Assembly (NCBI GenBank): GCA_019695235.1
Contig: JAIBAI010000006.1
Span: 1-64,000 of the forward strand
Source of the DNA: Bacteroidia bacterium
Lineage (GTDB): Bacteria > Bacteroidota > Bacteroidia > M30B66
Reading direction: 5' to 3'
Length of the DNA: 64,000 nucleotides
The notes under the pieces are model-generated. The model made no database searches. It saw only the letters and a list, made by a program, of their open reading frames with translations, and was not told the origin of the DNA. Shown piece by piece: positions 17,831 through 25,937 of this stretch. The stretch's first letter is position 1. The number at the start of each line of letters is the position of its first letter. The translations under genes were made by a program, and so were the position numbers.

Positions 17831-19215
17831 ACCTCGAAAACGTGAAATACATTTATCTGTTAGGCGCCGGAGGAATCGGTATGAGCGCCCTGGCAAGGTA
17901 TTTCCGTGAACGGGGTTTGCCGGTGGCAGGATATGACCGTTTAGAAACAGGCCTAACCAAAGCACTTGAACAGAGCGGAGTGCAGATGACCTATTCAGAT
18001 ACTGTTGAAACAATTCCGCTTGCAGTAAAATCACTGACAATAGAGGATATCTTAGTCATCTATACTCCGGCTATCCCTTTTGATAGTGTCCAAAAACAAT
18101 TCTTTGTTCAGAAAGGAATTCCGCTGGTGAAGCGCTCACAGGTCTTAGGGGCCATCTCGCTTGAGCATCCAACAATTGCTGTTGCAGGTACTCACGGTAA
18201 AACCACTACCTCTGCCATGATTGCCCATCTGCTTGAACACGCCGGGAAAAACCCCGTTGCATTCATGGGTGGAATTTCGGCCAACTACGGCACAAATTAT
18301 CTGCCCGGTTCGGTAAACTCGCTAATGGTAGCTGAAGCTGATGAATACGACCGTTCATTCTTGCAACTACATCCTACTACTGCTGTTATTACCTCGGTTG
18401 ACCCTGATCATTTAGACATCTACCATGAAAGCACCCAATTAATTGATTCGTTTGCTGCCTTTGCTCACCTGGTGCCACAAGAAGGAAAACTTATTCTGAA
18501 AGCAGGGCTCGCTCTTCCGGAAGAATTATACAACAATGCCTTAACATACCACACTTCCTTGTCAGCTGATGTACGATTGGGCGAATGTGTTCAGCAGAAT
18601 GGAAATTATCATTTTGAAGTTGACTTTTGTGGCGAGAAAATTCCAGACATAATGCTGGGAATGGCTGGTTTCCACAATGTGGAAAATGCACTTGCTGCTA
18701 TTGCCGCAGCTAAAATTCATGGATTAACCAATGAGCAAATTCGCGCAGGGTTGAAGTCGTTTTTAGGTGTAAAACGCAGATTCGAATACATCATTCGCAG
18801 AGAAGATTTTGTGTTTATTGACGACTATGCGCACCATCCGGAAGAACTAAAAGCTTGCATTCGCTCAGTGAAAGCCATTTATCCTGGCAAAGCGATTACA
18901 GGGGTGTTTCAGCCACATCTGTTCTCAAGAACCCGTGATTTTTACCAGGGTTTTGCAGACAGTCTTTCTGAATTAGACACAGTCGTGTTACTTGATATTT
19001 ATCCTGCACGTGAACTGCCCATCCCTGGTGTCAGTTCAGCAGTACTGCTCGAAATGATTAACAGTGACAAGAAAATGCTTTGCACTAAGGCAGCACTTCC
19101 TGCGAAATTAAAGGAGCTTAAACCAGCAATCCTGCTGACCATGGGGGCAGGAGATATTGATCAATTGGTTATACCAATAAGCCACGAATTCACTCAAAAA
19201 ACACCAATGCTATGA
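17827..19215 (+). CDS. murC: UDP-MurNAc--L-alanine ligase MurC
   Basis: A 462-residue Mur ligase catalysing the first amino-acid addition to UDP-MurNAc. The N-terminal domain has L-G-A-G-G-I-G-M-S-A-L-A. The ATP loop is A-G-T-H-G-K-T-T-T-S-A-M. V-D-P-D-H-L-D-I-Y and the C-terminal D-D-Y-A-H-H-P-E-E / F-Q-P-H-L-F-S-R-T motifs are all typical of MurC. It overlaps murG and ftsQ by four bases each. murB and ddl, which often sit between murC and ftsQ elsewhere, are missing here. Confidence 0.95.
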   Translation: MNLENVKYIYLLGAGGIGMSALARYFRERGLPVAGYDRLETGLTKALEQSGVQMTYSDTVETIPLAVKSLTIEDILVIYTPAIPFDSVQKQFFVQKGIPLVKRSQVLGAISLEHPTIAVAGTHGKTTTSAMIAHLLEHAGKNPVAFMGGISANYGTNYLPGSVNSLMVAEADEYDRSFLQLHPTTAVITSVDPDHLDIYHESTQLIDSFAAFAHLVPQEGKLILKAGLALPEELYNNALTYHTSLSADVRLGECVQQNGNYHFEVDFCGEKIPDIMLGMAGFHNVENALAAIAAAKIHGLTNEQIRAGLKSFLGVKRRFEYIIRREDFVFIDDYAHHPEELKACIRSVKAIYPGKAITGVFQPHLFSRTRDFYQGFADSLSELDTVVLLDIYPARELPIPGVSSAVLLEMINSDKKMLCTKAALPAKLKELKPAILLTMGAGDIDQLVIPISHEFTQKTPML

Positions 19216-20012
19216 ACAGGAAAATCATGCGCATAGCACTCTGGTCACTTAGCAGCATAGCACTGGTAGCTTTGTTTAGCTTTGTTAATGTACGTCGTAA
19301 CCATTTAACCTGTACCGGTGCCCTGGTCAATATCATGGGTGATACGAGTCTTCGTTTTGTAAACGAACTCGAATTGCTTGAACTGATGCGTGAAAAAGGA
19401 TGTGAATACTTAAATACGCCACTTGACAAAATTGATACTCGGAAAATAGAAGTCGCATTAATAACGCATCCTGCAATTGCTGAAGCCGATGTGTATCTAA
19501 CTATTGATGGTGTACTCAAAGCAGATGTAAGGCAGCGTGAGCCAGTGTTGCGCATAATAGATCAGATAGGCGACAGTTACTATATTGATACAAATGGTGA
19601 TTATATGCCTCTGTCAGAGTCGTTTACACCGATGATTCCGGTTGCAACAGGTGCCATAACCGACCCCTGGCCAAAATATACACGGAATATTCAGGAGATC
19701 ATGAAAAATGATTCCATTCAAAGCATCGCTATTGTTGACGACTTATATGCTATAGCCAAAGCACTTCGGGCCGATACCCTGCTTTCTGCTCAGCTACTTC
19801 AGCTTTATGTTAGACCTGACAAAGACATAGAAATGATTGCAAGAGTTGGCCCGGAAATAATTTTATTCGGCAACAAATCGAATCTTGAGAAAAAAGTACG
19901 AAACCTGAAATTGTTTTATAGCCGAGCAATGAACGAACCGGTTGTTGAACAATACACAATGCTCAACTTGAAATACCAAAATCAAATCATTTGTACCAAA
20001 ATAACACAATAA
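19212..20012 (+). CDS. ftsQ: FtsQ-like division protein
   Basis: A 266-residue bitopic protein in the ftsQ position. A short cytoplasmic tail is followed by one membrane helix (about residues 8-25). A POTRA-like region (about 33-115) contains F-V-N-E-L-E-L-L-E-L and H-P-A-I-A-E-A-D-V-Y-L-T-I-D-G-V-L-K-A-D-V-R-Q-R-E-P-V-L-R-I, the usual end of the POTRA domain. The FtsQ C-terminal domain follows. Sequence conservation of FtsQ is low, so the call rests on architecture and context. The ATG overlaps the murC stop by four bases. Confidence 0.88.
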   Translation: MNRKIMRIALWSLSSIALVALFSFVNVRRNHLTCTGALVNIMGDTSLRFVNELELLELMREKGCEYLNTPLDKIDTRKIEVALITHPAIAEADVYLTIDGVLKADVRQREPVLRIIDQIGDSYYIDTNGDYMPLSESFTPMIPVATGAITDPWPKYTRNIQEIMKNDSIQSIAIVDDLYAIAKALRADTLLSAQLLQLYVRPDKDIEMIARVGPEIILFGNKSNLEKKVRNLKLFYSRAMNEPVVEQYTMLNLKYQNQIICTKITQ

Positions 20013-20014
20013 AT

Positions 20015-21289
20015 ATGGAGTCAGAGATAATAGTCGGCCTTGACATCGGTACTACCAAAATCGTGGCCATGGTAGGCCGAAGAAACGAACATGGTAAAAT
20101 TGAAATACTTGGATACGGGAAAACAACTTCTATTGGCGTTAAACGTGGAGTTGTTTCCAATATCGAACGTACGATTCAAAGCATTCGAACGGCTGTTGAA
20201 GAGGCAGAAAACAATTCAGGCGTTGATATTCGCTATGTAACGGTTGGAATTGCCGGACAGCATATCAAAAGCATTCAGCATCATGGAGTTATCATGAGAA
20301 ACAATAATGATGATGAGATTACACAGGCTGATATAGACAACCTGATTAACGATATGTTTAAATTGGTGATGCAGCCAGGAGAAGAAATTATTCATGCCCT
20401 GCCTCAGGAATACATCATTGATAACGAGAAGGGAATAAAGGACCCAATTGGTATTTGTGGAGGGAGACTGGAAGCTAATTTTCACATCATTACAGGACAG
20501 ATTGCTGCTGCAAAAAATATCTATAAATGTGTCGGGCGTGCCAACCTTGAAACAGCAGGGTTGATTCTTGAACCTTTGGCATCAGCAGATGCTGTTCTTA
20601 GTAAAGAAGAAAAAGAGGCCGGCGTAGCGCTCGTTGACATTGGAGGTGGTACTACCGATATTGCGATTTTTCAAGAAGGAATCATTCGGCATACTGCGGT
20701 TATTGCCTTAGGGGGCGACATCATAACTGAAGATATAAAAGAAGGCTGTACAATCATAAAAGACCAGGCGGAGATGCTTAAAATCCGTTTTGGTTCTGCA
20801 CTTGCCAGTGAAAGTAAGGAGAACGAGATTGTGTCAATTCCGGGGCTGCGAGGCCGTGACCCTAAGGAAATCAGCCTGAAGAACCTGGCAAATATCATTC
20901 AAGCCCGGATGGAAGATATTGTTGAACATATCTATTATGAAATCAAAAATTCTGGCTACGAGAAAAAACTCATCGCCGGAATCGTTATTACAGGTGGAGG
21001 TGCAAAGCTTCGGCATGTAACACAACTTATTGAATACCTAACTGGTATGAATACCCGCATAGGTTATCCAAATGAACATTTGGGCAAAGCGCCAGATGAA
21101 GTAACAAGCCCGATGTATGCTACCTCAGTTGGCCTTGTTATTAAAGGTCTTGAAGGCGTTGAAAGCAGAAAGTCAAAAGATAAAACACAAGAGAAACCTG
21201 CTGAGAAAACACGCAAGGGTGGAATCTTTGATGCAATTTTTGCCAAAACCAAGAATTTCTTTGAAGATGATGCAGAACGAAATTCTTAA
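20015..21289 (+). CDS. ftsA: Cell division protein FtsA
   Basis: A 424-residue actin-like protein that tethers FtsZ to the membrane. Phosphate-1 loop V-G-L-D-I-G-T-T-K is at the N-terminus, phosphate-2 is V-D-I-G-G-G-T-T-D, and the adenosine motif is I-V-I-T-G-G-G-A-K. The end carries a Lys-rich linker and an amphipathic helix (G-I-F-D-A-I-F-A-K-T-K-N-F-F) consistent with membrane targeting. The ATG at 20015 lies two bases after the ftsQ stop. A TTG at 19991 would add eight residues and overlap ftsQ. Confidence 0.95.
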   Translation: MESEIIVGLDIGTTKIVAMVGRRNEHGKIEILGYGKTTSIGVKRGVVSNIERTIQSIRTAVEEAENNSGVDIRYVTVGIAGQHIKSIQHHGVIMRNNNDDEITQADIDNLINDMFKLVMQPGEEIIHALPQEYIIDNEKGIKDPIGICGGRLEANFHIITGQIAAAKNIYKCVGRANLETAGLILEPLASADAVLSKEEKEAGVALVDIGGGTTDIAIFQEGIIRHTAVIALGGDIITEDIKEGCTIIKDQAEMLKIRFGSALASESKENEIVSIPGLRGRDPKEISLKNLANIIQARMEDIVEHIYYEIKNSGYEKKLIAGIVITGGGAKLRHVTQLIEYLTGMNTRIGYPNEHLGKAPDEVTSPMYATSVGLVIKGLEGVESRKSKDKTQEKPAEKTRKGGIFDAIFAKTKNFFEDDAERNS

Positions 21290-21335
21290 AACCGAAAAAG
21301 CAACAATTTAATAACCATAAACAACCACTATAGCC

Positions 21336-22811
21336 ATGACTGAAAAAAGCGAAATCAAATTTGACCTACCCCGGCACAGCCAACCTATTATTAAAGTAAT
21401 TGGCGTCGGAGGTGGCGGTAGTAATGCCGTGAACCACATGTACCAACAAGGAATAAGGGGGGTTGACTTCCTTATCTGTAATACTGATTCACAAGCCCTT
21501 GAAAACAGTAAAATCCCTGGAAAAATTCAACTGGGGGCTACCCTCACCGAAGGCCGTGGAGCTGGCTCCATTCCTGATGTTGGGAAAAATGCAGCCATTG
21601 AAAATATTAATGAAATAAAAGACCTGCTGAAAGACCATACCAAAATGGTGTTTGTGACTGCCGGAATGGGTGGCGGAACAGGTACCGGAGCAGCCCCTGT
21701 GATTGCTGCCACAGCACGTGAAATGGGAATCCTTACCGTAGGTATTGTAACCATTCCCTTCACTTTTGAAGGCAAAAAGCGCGGAAAAGCCGCCGCTGAT
21801 GGTATGGAACAGTTGCGCCAAAACGTGGATACCTTATTGGTTATTTCAAATGATAAACTTCGTGAAATCTTCGGAAACCTTGGTATCACTGCTGCTTTTG
21901 CACAGGCTGACAATGTATTGACTACTGCGGCGAAAGGAATCGCAGAAATTATTACTGCACCAGGCCAAATCAATACAGACTTCGCCGACGTATGTACCGT
22001 GATGAGAGATGGTGGAATTGCCCTGATGGGTGCCGGTTCTGCTGATGGCGCTGATAGAGCTATGAGGGCATTAAAAGAGGCATTGACCTCACCTTTACTG
22101 AACGACAATAACATCAGAGGAGCAAAACAAATTCTGGTAAACATCGCTTTTGGAGAAGACATCTCTATGGATGAGTTCGGTGAGTTAATGGACTTCGTTC
22201 AGGAAGAAGCCGGATGGGAAGCTAATATTATCATGGGAACCTCTATTGACCAATCGCTTGGCGGTCGGGTAAATGTTACCCTGGTTGCTACCGGAATTCA
22301 ATCGGAGGAAAAAGAAGAACCAAGGGTTGTTATGTCTATGCCTGTAACAGAAGCAAACACACCGCAGGTACCAAAAAATGTGATCTCCACAGGGAGTACT
22401 TCTGAACAAGCTAAAGAAACTTATCACAATGGAACACGAAGTGAAAATGTGCGCGATGTGGAAGTAGACCGTGATATCATGATCACAAATGCCGATAGCA
22501 GAGAAGAACTGCAAATGACACTCGTGGTGAAAGAAGAAGGAAAAGCTGAACCAGGGGAGGAAGATGAAATGAGGCGCCTCAGCCGTGAACGTTTAGCAAA
22601 TATTAAAAACCTAAGCTCTAAATTAAAAGCTCCTGCACCTGTTTCTGAGTTGGAAGGCACTTTGGCTTATGAGCGACGTAACAGAAAGCTGAGTCCGGTG
22701 CCCAATTCTGCTGAAACCAATATCTCACGGTACACACTTAACGATAACCCGGAAGATAAAAAAGTGGAAATACGCCCAAACAACTCCTTCTTGCACGACA
22801 ACGTAGATTAA
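21336..22811 (+). CDS. ftsZ: Cell division GTPase FtsZ
   Basis: A 491-residue tubulin homologue that forms the Z-ring. The GTPase domain covers about residues 15-330, with V-I-G-V-G-G-G-G-S-N at the N-terminus and the tubulin signature G-G-G-T-G-T-G at about 112-118. N-T-D-S-Q-A-L and the T7-loop region N-x-D-F-A-D-V follow. A long charged linker runs from about 335 to 475, and the protein ends in N-N-S-F-L-H-D-N-V-D, a tail I recognise from other Bacteroidota FtsZ proteins. It is the last gene of the dcw run and is followed by a strong terminator. Confidence 0.97.
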   Translation: MTEKSEIKFDLPRHSQPIIKVIGVGGGGSNAVNHMYQQGIRGVDFLICNTDSQALENSKIPGKIQLGATLTEGRGAGSIPDVGKNAAIENINEIKDLLKDHTKMVFVTAGMGGGTGTGAAPVIAATAREMGILTVGIVTIPFTFEGKKRGKAAADGMEQLRQNVDTLLVISNDKLREIFGNLGITAAFAQADNVLTTAAKGIAEIITAPGQINTDFADVCTVMRDGGIALMGAGSADGADRAMRALKEALTSPLLNDNNIRGAKQILVNIAFGEDISMDEFGELMDFVQEEAGWEANIIMGTSIDQSLGGRVNVTLVATGIQSEEKEEPRVVMSMPVTEANTPQVPKNVISTGSTSEQAKETYHNGTRSENVRDVEVDRDIMITNADSREELQMTLVVKEEGKAEPGEEDEMRRLSRERLANIKNLSSKLKAPAPVSELEGTLAYERRNRKLSPVPNSAETNISRYTLNDNPEDKKVEIRPNNSFLHDNVD

Positions 22812-22842
22812 AGCCTACAAATTAGAGAAATAAATTTGCATG

Positions 22843-22889
22843 CGGGAATTACCGGTACGTGGTTGGCCGGTAATTCCCGTTTTGTTTTG
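22843..22889 (+). terminator. Rho-independent terminator after ftsZ
   Basis: A perfect 13-base-pair stem, 22843-22855 pairing with 22867-22879 (core GGGAATTACCGG), closes an 11-base loop. It is followed by a T-rich run (TTTTGTTTT). It ends the 15-kb dcw transcription unit 32 bases after the ftsZ stop. Confidence 0.88.
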
Positions 22890-22966
22890 GCTGTTTTTGA
22901 ACCCATTACCATTATTAGAACCCTTTAACAATCAAATCTTCAGGGGCTATTTCTTATGGCTTTTCC

Positions 22967-22974
22967 TACCTTTG
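22967..22974 (+). promoter_or_regulatory. Promoter -7 element of yqeY
   Basis: TACCTTTG is a full match to TAnnTTTG. The predicted start site near 22981 leaves a leader of about 17 bases before the ATG at 22998. No clear -33 box is seen. Confidence 0.45.
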
Positions 22975-22997
22975 CAGCAGTTTAACATCCACAAACC

Positions 22998-23444
22998 ATG
23001 ACACTCGAAGATAAAATCAATGCTGATATCAAATCAGCCATGCTAGCTCGTGAAAAGGACAAACTCGAAGCATTGCGGGCAATTAAGTCAGCTGTGTTAT
23101 TGGCAAAAACAGAAAAATTGGGAGCAGAACTCAGTGAAGATACTGAGTTAAAACTGCTTCAAAAATTGGTGAAGCAGCGCCGGGAATCTGCCGAGATTTA
23201 TAATGCTCAAAATCGGGAAGATATGGCAAATGCTGAACTATTCCAGGCTGGTATTATTGAACAGTATCTCCCGCAACAGCTTTCTCCGGAGGAAATTAAA
23301 ACGGTTTTGCAAAAGATTATCAGCGATACTGGAGCAAACTCGGCCATAGATATGGGAAAGGTGATGGGCCTCGCTTCTAAGGAATTGGCAGGAAAAGCCG
23401 ATGGGAAAACAATATCGGCCCTGGTGAAAGAGCTACTTTCTTAA
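22998..23444 (+). CDS. yqeY: GatB/YqeY domain protein
   Basis: A 148-residue free-standing YqeY protein, homologous to the tRNA-binding tail domain of GatB. It is helical, with the hallmark segments L-E-A-L-R-A-I-K-S-A, L-L-Q-K-L-V-K-Q-R-R-E-S-A-E-I-Y and E-Q-Y-L-P-Q-Q-L-S-x-E-E-I. The end, V-M-G-L-A-S-K-E-L-A-G-K-A-D-G-K-T-I-S, resembles the 'G-x-A-D-G-x-x-V' element of the family. It is cytoplasmic and its exact role is unknown. It has its own promoter between the ftsZ terminator and guaB. Confidence 0.92.
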   Translation: MTLEDKINADIKSAMLAREKDKLEALRAIKSAVLLAKTEKLGAELSEDTELKLLQKLVKQRRESAEIYNAQNREDMANAELFQAGIIEQYLPQQLSPEEIKTVLQKIISDTGANSAIDMGKVMGLASKELAGKADGKTISALVKELLS

Positions 23445-23495
23445 ATTCGTGATGCTCTTTTCATCAATGAGAATCGCTGGTTTCTAACTTCTTTT

Positions 23496-23503
23496 TATAT
23501 TTG
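23496..23503 (+). promoter_or_regulatory. Promoter -7 element of guaB
   Basis: TATATTTG is a full match to TAnnTTTG, 37 bases before the guaB ATG (predicted start near 23510). No good -33 TTTG is visible at the expected distance. Confidence 0.45.
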
Positions 23504-23539
23504 TGCGCAATTCGGGACTAAGCCCGATACCCGATTGCA

Positions 23540-25000
23540 ATGAATCATCTTTCTGATTTCTCTGAAGGACTTACCTATGACGATGTCCTTTTAGTTCCCG
23601 ATTACTCTGAAGTGCTGCCCAGAAATACGGATATCAGCACCCATTTTACCCGAACCATACGTTTAAACGTACCCATTGTGTCTGCTGCAATGGATACGGT
23701 AACAGAGTCAAGTATGGCAATTGCAATTGCACAGGAAGGTGGAATTGGCGTACTGCATAAAAATATGCCAATTGAACAGCAGGCGGCAGAAGTACGCAAG
23801 GTTAAACGCTCAGAGTCAGGCATGATTATTGACCCGGTAGTGGTACGAGAAGGTGCAATTGTAGCAGATGTGCTTCAGCTAATGAGAGAGAACAAGATCG
23901 GAGGTATTCCGGTAGTAGATGCCAACAACAAACTGGTAGGTATTATCACCAACCGCGACCTGCGCTTTGAGAAGCAAATGAACCGCCCGGTACACGAAGT
24001 AATGACACGTGAAAACCTGGTGACTACCACTGAAACAAACCTGGTTAAGGCTGAGGCAATATTACAGGAATACAAAATTGAAAAATTGCCGGTCGTTGAT
24101 GTTGATTACAAACTGGTAGGACTTATTACCTACAAAGACATTATTAAAAACCGCCTCCGACCGAATGCTTGCAAAGACGATTTTGGACGGCTACGGGTAG
24201 CTGCAGCCGTAGGCGTTACAGCCGACACAATGGCTCGTGTTGAAGCCTTGAGAAATGCCGCTGTTGATGCAATCATCATTGACACCGCACACGGGCACTC
24301 TAAAGGGGTGATTGATATGCTCAAAGAAGTAAAACGCAATTATCCTGATTTACAAGTGGTGGTTGGTAACATTGCCACCGCAGCAGCTGCAAGATTATTG
24401 GCTGACAATGGTGCTGATGCTGTGAAGGTGGGTATCGGCCCCGGCTCCATCTGTACTACAAGAGTGATTGCAGGCGTTGGAGTGCCGCAGTTTACCGCTG
24501 TGGTCGACGCCGCCCGCGAACTGAAAGGTACAGGAGTACCCGTTATTGCCGATGGGGGCATCCGTTTTTCGGGCGATATTGTGAAGGCCATTGCCGGAGG
24601 AGCTTCTACCATTATGGTGGGTTCGCTGCTAGCAGGAGTTGAAGAGTCTCCTGGTGAAACAATTATTTATGAAGGCCGGAAGTTTAAAACCTATCGGGGC
24701 ATGGGTTCTATCGAAGCCATGCAAACAGGCTCAAAAGACCGCTACTTCCAGGATGCAGAAGATGATGTGAAAAAACTGGTTCCGGAAGGTATTGTCGGCC
24801 AGGTTCCTTTTAAAGGTACGCTTGCAGAAATTCTTTATCAGATGATCGGGGGGCTGCGTGCGGGTATGGGCTATTGTGGCGCCCATAATATTGCCGAATT
24901 ACAAACCAAAAAAATCATCCGTATTACCAGTGCCGGTGTTCGTGAAAATCACCCTCATGACATCGTAATTACCCGCGAAGCACCTAACTACTCCCGGTAA
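23540..25000 (+). CDS. guaB: IMP dehydrogenase
   Basis: A 486-residue GuaB that oxidises IMP to XMP with NAD+, the rate-limiting step of GMP synthesis. The TIM-barrel catalytic domain is interrupted by two CBS domains (about residues 95-205: [17 protein letters not shown] and [17 protein letters not shown]). The catalytic loop is G-P-G-S-I-C-T-T-R with Cys305. A-D-G-G-I-R, Y-R-G-M-G-S and the C-terminal [11 protein letters not shown] follow. The TAA stop shares one base with the ATG of the next gene. Confidence 0.97.
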   Translation: MNHLSDFSEGLTYDDVLLVPDYSEVLPRNTDISTHFTRTIRLNVPIVSAAMDTVTESSMAIAIAQEGGIGVLHKNMPIEQQAAEVRKVKRSESGMIIDPVVVREGAIVADVLQLMRENKIGGIPVVDANNKLVGIITNRDLRFEKQMNRPVHEVMTRENLVTTTETNLVKAEAILQEYKIEKLPVVDVDYKLVGLITYKDIIKNRLRPNACKDDFGRLRVAAAVGVTADTMARVEALRNAAVDAIIIDTAHGHSKGVIDMLKEVKRNYPDLQVVVGNIATAAAARLLADNGADAVKVGIGPGSICTTRVIAGVGVPQFTAVVDAARELKGTGVPVIADGGIRFSGDIVKAIAGGASTIMVGSLLAGVEESPGETIIYEGRKFKTYRGMGSIEAMQTGSKDRYFQDAEDDVKKLVPEGIVGQVPFKGTLAEILYQMIGGLRAGMGYCGAHNIAELQTKKIIRITSAGVRENHPHDIVITREAPNYSR

Positions 25001-25815
25001 TGCCAATATTTCTTTCCGGTTTGCTGCTTTTGTACCTGGGCCTTTTTCCGGGCAGCATAATGGCACCTTCGGAAGAATGGCAAATACTTTGGAAAGTTCA
25101 GGCTAAAGGTACTGATATGTATGCCGATAATCTTGGCAATCCTTTCGTAGTCAATGGGGATGAACTAATTAAACTGCGTGATGATGGCCAATTATTCCGG
25201 CGATATAGCAATAAAACACTTGGGCATATTTCTTCGGTTGATGTGAGTAACCCATTGAAAATATTGGTCTTTTACAAAGATTTCTCCCGCATTGTTTTTC
25301 TTGATAATACATTGAGCGAAAATGGCACTGCAATTAACCTCGATGAACGTGACCTTGAACAAACCTCCCTTGTTTGTACCTCGTATGACAATGGCTTTTG
25401 GCTCTTTGAACCAGTGCACTTTCGCTTGATTCGCTTTAACCAGCACCTTCAGGAATCAGTCCGCGTACTTAACCTGAACCAGGTACTCAATGGCCCGCTC
25501 CAACCTATAGCCCTTTGCGAAAATGAGAACCGACTCTTTATGAATGACCCTCAGAGAGGAATTATTCTCTTTGATGTTTTCGGAACCTATGTTAAAACTA
25601 TCCCCCTTAAAGGAGTGCGTAAGTTTCAGGTGACTGGTGATATAATTATTTACGCAGACCAAGATGAGTTTCTGAAAATATTCAACCTGAAAACCTTACA
25701 GCAAACCCGGATAGAATTGCCAATTCAAATGTATGCGGATTGGCAATTCGAAAAAGAACGCTTATATATGCTTGCCAACGACAGTTTAACCGCATTTAAA
25801 GCACCCGGATTCTAA
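25000..25815 (+). CDS. Secreted beta-propeller-like protein of unknown function
   Basis: A 271-residue protein I cannot assign to a named family. It has a hydrophobic N-terminus (about residues 3-21) that looks like a signal peptide. The body is a series of about five beta-rich repeats with alternating hydrophobic strands and polar turns (for example D-N-G-F-W-L-F-E, N-R-L-F-M-N-D, I-I-I-Y-A-D-Q-D). This pattern suggests a small propeller related to NHL/YncE-type proteins. Its ATG overlaps the guaB TAA by one base, so it is co-transcribed and probably translationally coupled. It lies upstream of the Ddl fusion, which suggests but does not prove an envelope role. Confidence 0.75.
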   Translation: MPIFLSGLLLLYLGLFPGSIMAPSEEWQILWKVQAKGTDMYADNLGNPFVVNGDELIKLRDDGQLFRRYSNKTLGHISSVDVSNPLKILVFYKDFSRIVFLDNTLSENGTAINLDERDLEQTSLVCTSYDNGFWLFEPVHFRLIRFNQHLQESVRVLNLNQVLNGPLQPIALCENENRLFMNDPQRGIILFDVFGTYVKTIPLKGVRKFQVTGDIIIYADQDEFLKIFNLKTLQQTRIELPIQMYADWQFEKERLYMLANDSLTAFKAPGF

Positions 25816-25937
25816 TACGGGTACACTGGTAATTCCCCAATTTCTATCAACCCATACGTTTTGATAAGTTCTTACGTTGATACCTGCAATACTGGTAAAT
25901 CCACGTAGTTTTACCCTTTTAGATTCCACTGTAAATT

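Noticed and set aside
21527-22162. Minus-strand open frame (211 codons) inside ftsZ
   Set aside because: It is antisense to the highly conserved GTPase domain, and the Ala/Pro/Ser-rich product is typical of a shadow frame.
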